A stretch of 64,000 nt of DNA from Nesterenkonia muleiensis (GTDB lineage Bacteria > Actinomycetota > Actinomycetes > Actinomycetales > Micrococcaceae). This document shows, in pieces, positions 59,849-64,000 of this stretch (positions are counted from its first letter, which is position 1; every line of letters begins with the position of its first letter). The DNA is taken from assembly GCF_003600155.1 (NCBI RefSeq), contig NZ_QWLD01000056.1:1-64000 (forward strand), in the 5' to 3' direction. The notes beneath the pieces were generated by a model, which was given only the letters and a program-made list of their open reading frames with translations, had not been told where the DNA came from and did not search any database. The position numbers and the translations under genes are program-made.

Positions 59849-61375
59849 TCAGCTGGCGATGCTGATGGCCACCGATTTCAGCTCGGTGTAGCTCTCTACT
59901 CCCTCGCGACCGTTTTCCTTGCCGTATCCGGATTCCCGGAATCCACCGAAAGGCATGGCCGGATCCATGCCGATATGGCTGTTCACCCGGACATTGCCTG
60001 CACGGGCACCTCTGGCGATCCGGTGGGCGCGTTCAAGGCTCTTGGTCCACACATAGGCTGAGAGTCCGTAGCGGGTGTCATGCATGGACTTCAGCACTTC
60101 AGAGATATTCGCTTCTGCAGAGAATGTCTGCACTGTGAGCACCGGACCGAAGATCTCCTCTTGGACCACGGGTAGTTCGCGGTCGCTCACGCGCAGCACA
60201 GTCGGGCGAACGAAGTAGCCCGGTCGGTCCAGTTCCGTGCCGCCGACCAGTACCTCGGCCGTGTCTCCGGCTGCCTCACGCACATACCTCAGCACTCGAT
60301 CCTGCTGCGACTGGGAGATGACCGGACCCATGCGCACCTGTGGCTCAAAGCCGTCCCCGACCGGAAGGTTCTCCGCTATTTTCACGATCTGATCTATGAC
60401 TTCCTCGGCGACGTTCTCCTGCACATAGAGCCGTGAGCCGGCCGCGCATACTTGTCCGGAATTGCTGAAGATGCTCAGTGCTGCTCCTTGTGCTGCGGCG
60501 CTGAGGTCGGCGTCATCGTAGATCACGGCTGGGGATTTTCCGCCCAACTCCAGCGCCAGTCGAGTGAGATGTTCGGAGGTTACCCGTTGCAGATGCTTGC
60601 CCACCACAGTAGATCCAGTGAAAGAGACCTTGTCCACGCCCGGATGGCTCACCAGGGCCTCGCCTGTGGTTTCACCTAGCCCGGTGAGGATATTGATCAC
60701 ACCAGCTGGAAAACCGATTTGCTGGGCCAACTCTCCCAGCCGGACGGCGCTCAGCGGGGTCAGCTCGGCTGGTTTGAGAACTGCAGTGCACCCCGCGGCT
60801 AGCGCGGGGCCGAGCTTGGCCGCGGCCATCACCAGCGGGTTGTTCCAGGGAATGATGAGCGCGGTCACACCCAGGGGCTGGCGCTGTGTATAGGTGTGCC
60901 ACTGCCCAGGGAGGGAAACCTGGCGGGTCTCTCCGTTGAGCTTGGTGGCCCAGCCGGCGTTGAAACGCAGAATCTCGGCAGCTTGGGGCACCTCGAAGCT
61001 TCGCGTAACGGTCAGTGGCTTTCCTGTATTTAAAGTCTCCAGCCGGGCCAGTTCCTCGGTATGGTCTTCCACCGCATCGGCGAGTTTCCAGAGCATCCTT
61101 GCTCGCTGGGCTGGTGACAGACCCTGCCAGGTCTGGGAATCGAAGGCCTCGCGTGCACTGCGTGCGGCGGCGTCGACGTTATCCCTATCGGCGGAGGCGA
61201 ACTCTGTGACTACCGTGCCCTGCGAAGGATTGTGTACCGGCAGAGTCGGGCCGGACCCGTGTACCCAGTGACCACCAATGAGATGGCGCACTTCGGGAAT
61301 CGATACCTGTATGGCAGCTGTACCGGCCTGCAGCTGGTTGGCAGCAGGGTTGCGGTTCGAATCGGACTGGGACAC
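59849..61375 (-). CDS. Aldehyde dehydrogenase (aromatic aldehyde or semialdehyde)
   Basis: This encodes 508 aa, NAD(P)+-dependent ALDH: IIPWNNPLVMAAAKLGPALAAGCTAVLKPAELTPLSAV, SFTGSTVVGKHLQ, LALELGGKSPAVIYDDADL (Glu), NSGQVCAAGSRLYVQ (Cys) and EEIFGPVLTVQTF. The close match to betaine/benzaldehyde-type ALDHs leaves the substrate open; in this cluster it could oxidise the aldehyde made by the VAO- or GMC-type oxidase. Preceded by a strong palindrome and followed by the binding protein. Confidence 0.9.
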   Translation of the reverse strand: MSQSDSNRNPAANQLQAGTAAIQVSIPEVRHLIGGHWVHGSGPTLPVHNPSQGTVVTEFASADRDNVDAAARSAREAFDSQTWQGLSPAQRARMLWKLADAVEDHTEELARLETLNTGKPLTVTRSFEVPQAAEILRFNAGWATKLNGETRQVSLPGQWHTYTQRQPLGVTALIIPWNNPLVMAAAKLGPALAAGCTAVLKPAELTPLSAVRLGELAQQIGFPAGVINILTGLGETTGEALVSHPGVDKVSFTGSTVVGKHLQRVTSEHLTRLALELGGKSPAVIYDDADLSAAAQGAALSIFSNSGQVCAAGSRLYVQENVAEEVIDQIVKIAENLPVGDGFEPQVRMGPVISQSQQDRVLRYVREAAGDTAEVLVGGTELDRPGYFVRPTVLRVSDRELPVVQEEIFGPVLTVQTFSAEANISEVLKSMHDTRYGLSAYVWTKSLERAHRIARGARAGNVRVNSHIGMDPAMPFGGFRESGYGKENGREGVESYTELKSVAISIAS

Positions 61376-61402
61376 CTGTGTCCTCCTTGAGCAGAAAAAT
61401 TC

Positions 61403-61436
61403 CTGAACAGCTGTTATCTACCTTACAGATGTTCAG
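61403..61436. promoter_or_regulatory. Long TetR-type palindrome at ALDH promoter
   Basis: Arms CTGAACA (61403-61409) and TGTTCAG (61430-61436) are perfect and the pairing continues inward (CTGT against ACAG), giving a 34-bp palindrome 27 nt upstream of the ALDH start. Each half reads TTACAnnTGTTnAG-like; this half-site also appears at 62136-62149 before the GMC gene. Confidence 0.6.
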
Positions 61437-61475
61437 AAACTATGCAAGCCCCTGTTTGTCGCTTCCTTCCGACTC

Positions 61476-62081
61476 CTAGTGTTGTTGGAGATTCTGGGAG
61501 CCCCGGGTCAGCAGCAGCCAAAACTCCCGGGCAATCTCCTGAGGGGGTTGCTGATCGGCGCGGTCCATCCATCCCATGGCGACTGATAAGGCTGCCCCGG
61601 TGACGAAGTCGATGTAGGTCTCAGGCCGGGCGACCCAGTCCTCCCCGCGGCCCGGTACCCGGCGAATCGTTTCCACCACGGCCTCCGCTAGGGAGTCGCG
61701 CAGCCGCCGGAAGAACCGTATGCTGCCGTTCTCGGAGAGTGTGGCGCGGTAGAGGGGCGCATGTTCGGCGATCACGGTGAAGACCCGGACCAGATCTGGA
61801 GGTGGCTGGTCCTGTGGGTGCGCTCTGGGTGCTTCTATGGAAGCCGCGGCTTGCCGGACCTGGGAGATGGAGGCTTGCATCGCCGCCACGAGCAGATCAT
61901 CGAGTGTGGAGAATCTCTCATAGAAGGTCACCCGGCTGACGCCGGCCTGGCCCGCCACCGCTGAGACCGTGACTTCGCTGAGCGGCATCTCCTGGACTAG
62001 CTCCAATAAGGCGTCGATCAGCGCTTGTCGTGATCGCCTGACTCTGGGGTCTATCTTGCGCTGGCGGTTGTGGTTGCTCAT
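61476..62081 (-). CDS. TetR-family regulator
   Basis: This encodes 201 aa. RRSRQALIDALLELVQEMPLSEVTVSAVAGQAGVSRVTFYERFSTLDDLLVAAM is the TetR helix-turn-helix with the YxxF end; a helical ligand domain follows. It is divergent from the GMC oxidoreductase and upstream of the ALDH gene on the same strand; palindromes with a common half-site lie in both gaps. Confidence 0.9.
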   Translation of the reverse strand: MSNHNRQRKIDPRVRRSRQALIDALLELVQEMPLSEVTVSAVAGQAGVSRVTFYERFSTLDDLLVAAMQASISQVRQAAASIEAPRAHPQDQPPPDLVRVFTVIAEHAPLYRATLSENGSIRFFRRLRDSLAEAVVETIRRVPGRGEDWVARPETYIDFVTGAALSVAMGWMDRADQQPPQEIAREFWLLLTRGSQNLQQH

Positions 62082-62128
62082 AGGCGCAGAATACAGCCGC
62101 CGGGACTAGTCAGTGTGAAGCCGTGCGC

Positions 62129-62148
62129 TACACTTCTTAACAAGTGTA
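62129..62148. promoter_or_regulatory. Operator between tetR and GMC genes
   Basis: TACACTT (62129-62135) and AAGTGTA (62142-62148) are perfect arms 6 nt apart in the divergent promoter region. On the minus strand, 62136-62149 reads TTACACTTGTTAAG, agreeing at 11 of 14 positions with a half of the ALDH palindrome. Confidence 0.55.
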
Positions 62149-62175
62149 AAGTAAAGCCAAGTTCGCAGGAGTGTT

Positions 62176-63771
62176 ATGAGCAGCCAATGGGACATCATCA
62201 TCGTCGGAGCAGGATCTGCGGGAGCCGTGTTGGCCCACCGGCTCAGCGCGGATCCCGACCGTCAGGTGCTCTTGCTGGAATCTGGACCGGATTACCCCGG
62301 TGAACAGATCTCACCCTTCTTGCGCAGTCGGACATTGCGCACCGGACTGAGTATGAAGCCTTCCCACGAGATGGAACCCGATTACTACTTCACCGACATC
62401 TCCGCTCGGCGCAGGCCCGACAGATCGCCGATGCTCTATGCCCGTGGACGCGGTGCCGGCGGTTCTTCCTCAGTCAACGGTCTGGTTGCCGTGCGGCCGG
62501 AGCAGGATGACTGGCTGCGCTGGGAAGAGCTCGGTGCCAGGGGATGGGGACCAGAGCCGATGCAGCGGGCGTTGATCCGCTTGGAGACTGATCTTGACTA
62601 TCCAGACAGTCTCCATCACGGCTCCGGTGGCCCCATTCCAATCCATCGGGAAGCGCCGGACGGGTGGGGTGACGTTGACCAGGCTCTCAACATCGCCGCG
62701 GAACGGATGGGACACCCATGGTACGACGACTACAACGCCCCTGGAAGCACCGGGCGCAGCCGTTACCCAGCTAATCACACGCGTGAGTTGCGGCGGATCT
62801 CCACCAATCATGGCTATCTGGATCCCGTCCGTAGTAGGCCCAATCTCACTATCCGCGGAGACAGCCATGTCCACGCGGTAGAGTTCGACGGCCAGCGGGC
62901 GCGCCGAGTACGCCTGAGCGACGGCAGCACCGTATCGGTGGCACTGGACGGGGAGATCATCCTGAGTGCTGGTGCCGCGCTGAGCCCTGCGATCCTGCTA
63001 CGTAGCGGGATCGGGCCCGCTCATGAGCTGGCTCGGCTGCAGATTCCGGTGGTTTCCGACCTTCCGGTGGGTCAGGGGGCCCAAGATCATGCGATCGCGT
63101 TCGTTCAGTTCACTCCTCATCCCGAACGTCATCTGCCCCAAGGTATGCGGCCCACTCACCTCTCCGTACGCTACTCCTCCGGGCTGGTCGGCACCGGACC
63201 CAACGACATGGTGATTCTGTCCACCAACCACAATTACTGGTTCGGCAATGACACCGCCGGGCTGGCTGTGCAGTTGAACCAGGCTACCTCACGGGGAACA
63301 CTATGGCTTCCTGACGCCGGCTCGGGCACCCAGCCGGTTATCGAGCAGCGGTTGCTGACGACATCAGAAGATGTTGTCCGAATGATTGATGGTGTGGCAA
63401 GGGCCGTGGATCTGATGCGTCAGCCCGAGTTCTCCGCACTGCGCACCGGCGAGATCCAAGCCCCGGCCTCTCGATTGGACCTGCTCGGCCAGGTCAAGGA
63501 CGTCATGCACCTATGCTCCACTGCGCGGATGGGCAGCGAGGGTGATCCGTCCGCCGTCGTCGACTCTCACTGCCGGATTCTCGGAGCCGAAGGGCTGCGT
63601 GTGGTGGATGCCTCGATCTTCCCGGAGATTGTCAGTGCCAATATCAACCTAGCCGTCATCGCCGTCGCCGAGCGCGCCGCTGAACTCATGGTTGGTATCC
63701 CTACTCAGACGATGGACAGCCCAGACTCTGGTGGAGTCTTGGCGAAGACTCCACCGGTATCGATCTCATAG
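62176..63771 (+). CDS. GMC-family FAD oxidoreductase
   Basis: This encodes 531 aa, glucose-methanol-choline family: DIIIVGAGSAGAVLAHRLS (FAD), RGRGAGGSSSVNGLVAVR, LSAGAALSPAILLRSGIGP, and a C-terminal MHLCSTARMG...VVDSHCRILGAEGLRVVDASIFPEI with the catalytic-type His and an Asn in SANINLAVIAVAERAAEL. It probably oxidises a primary alcohol or polyethylene-glycol-like or aromatic alcohol to the aldehyde. AGGAG precedes the ATG. Its 3' end overlaps the convergent esterase gene by 67 nt. Confidence 0.9.
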   Translation: MSSQWDIIIVGAGSAGAVLAHRLSADPDRQVLLLESGPDYPGEQISPFLRSRTLRTGLSMKPSHEMEPDYYFTDISARRRPDRSPMLYARGRGAGGSSSVNGLVAVRPEQDDWLRWEELGARGWGPEPMQRALIRLETDLDYPDSLHHGSGGPIPIHREAPDGWGDVDQALNIAAERMGHPWYDDYNAPGSTGRSRYPANHTRELRRISTNHGYLDPVRSRPNLTIRGDSHVHAVEFDGQRARRVRLSDGSTVSVALDGEIILSAGAALSPAILLRSGIGPAHELARLQIPVVSDLPVGQGAQDHAIAFVQFTPHPERHLPQGMRPTHLSVRYSSGLVGTGPNDMVILSTNHNYWFGNDTAGLAVQLNQATSRGTLWLPDAGSGTQPVIEQRLLTTSEDVVRMIDGVARAVDLMRQPEFSALRTGEIQAPASRLDLLGQVKDVMHLCSTARMGSEGDPSAVVDSHCRILGAEGLRVVDASIFPEIVSANINLAVIAVAERAAELMVGIPTQTMDSPDSGGVLAKTPPVSIS

Positions 63772-64000
63772 CGCAGCGGGGCAGCGGCGTCGAAGGGCTT
63801 GACGGGGGGAGAGGCCGCGGAGACGCTAGGCTCACCGGAGACCGCGAAGCCTACGAACATCTGCTCCATCTGCGCAGCCAGCTGCTGAAACTCAGTTGCG
63901 GGCAGATGCCGCAGCATGGGGGCGTCGTGCCAGGTCTCCGCAGTGCCGAAGAGGAAGGGGAGCGGATAGCAGTGCGGGCTGAACGCTCCGGGCAACGGTG
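63705..64000 (-). CDS. Type-B carboxylesterase, C-terminal part (runs off the window)
   Basis: An open frame of ~98 codons runs through the window edge and ends at 63705. HCYPLPFLFGTAETWHDAPML is the usual LPFVFG-type segment near the C terminus of type-B carboxylesterases (CarE/PnbA-like), followed by QLAAQMEQMFVGFAVSGEPS, also family-like. The catalytic Ser, Glu and His would lie outside the window or near its edge. It could de-esterify an aromatic substrate for the neighbouring cluster. Confidence 0.65.
   Translation of the reverse strand, partial: PLPGAFSPHCYPLPFLFGTAETWHDAPMLRHLPATEFQQLAAQMEQMFVGFAVSGEPSVSAASPPVKPFDAAAPLRYEIDTGGVFAKTPPESGLSIV

Noticed and set aside
1-64000. CRISPR arrays, integrases and insertion-sequence transposases
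   Set aside because: I looked for regularly spaced direct repeats, tyrosine or serine recombinase motifs and DDE transposases and saw none. The only direct repeat pair with structure is at 26971-27962.

Overview
The window is high-GC DNA with short intergenic gaps, many ATGA/GTGA/TGATG gene overlaps, frequent GTG starts and strong AAGGAGG-type ribosome binding sites. Its gene set (LacI, IclR and TetR regulators, an eight-gene Mrp antiporter operon, RES/MbcA-type toxin-antitoxin, pcaIJF, maleylacetate reductase) suggests an actinobacterium, most likely a soil or environmental member of the Micrococcales. The order is an inference from gene content; the window holds no rRNA to confirm it. The only RNA gene seen is a tRNA-Gly(CCC) at 33122-33195.

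Region 1 (1-10.9 kb) is an accessory, turnover-prone segment: a LacI regulator, a YceI protein, a DUF4143-type ATPase, two related GNAT acetyltransferases with an intact RES/Xre-MbcA toxin-antitoxin pair between them, mutM, and a RelBE-like pair. After these comes a chimeric relic in which a class II aminoacyl-tRNA-synthetase-like fragment runs in frame into the back half of a second RES domain. The segment ends in a reduced Wadjet defence locus: a shortened jetA joined directly to jetD, with jetB and jetC absent.

Region 2 (10.9-18.3 kb, minus strand) is an eight-gene Mrp/Mnh cation/proton antiporter operon in the order F-G-(A C-terminal/B)-C-D-D-like-A-like-E. Just beyond its promoter end lies a second, frameshifted relic of a jetD 3' end, so the antiporter operon is bracketed by Wadjet sequence on both sides.

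Region 3 (18.6-39.4 kb) mixes housekeeping and accessory genes: a glycerophosphodiesterase with a CorA-like membrane protein, a dienelactone hydrolase family protein, a MazEF-type pair, thiE, a DJ-1/PfpI protein, a LysR/EamA divergent pair, and an ABC-type AAA ATPase flanked by two ~91-bp direct repeats. It continues with an acetyl-CoA hydrolase/CoA-transferase, a PacL-like P-type ATPase, the tRNA, etfBA, glycerate kinase and a HipBA pair.

Region 4 (39.5-64 kb) is mostly catabolic: a LysR/succinate-semialdehyde dehydrogenase pair, an M20 peptidase, a zinc alcohol dehydrogenase, and then a long aromatic-degradation cluster. That cluster has an IclR regulator, pcaF-pcaI-pcaJ-maleylacetate reductase, an HpaB-type flavin hydroxylase, an MmgE/PrpD protein, an FAD aromatic hydroxylase, a two-domain extradiol-type VOC dioxygenase, a LysR regulator, a vanillyl-alcohol-oxidase/eugenol-oxidase-type flavoprotein, an orphan NMT1-like binding protein, an aldehyde dehydrogenase, a TetR regulator, a GMC oxidoreductase and the 3' part of a type-B carboxylesterase. 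The enzymes suggest side-chain oxidation of a 4-alkyl or methoxy phenol, ring hydroxylation, ring opening, and entry to the TCA cycle through maleylacetate and 3-oxoadipate. The exact substrate cannot be read from sequence. Several clear palindromic operators punctuate the cluster.
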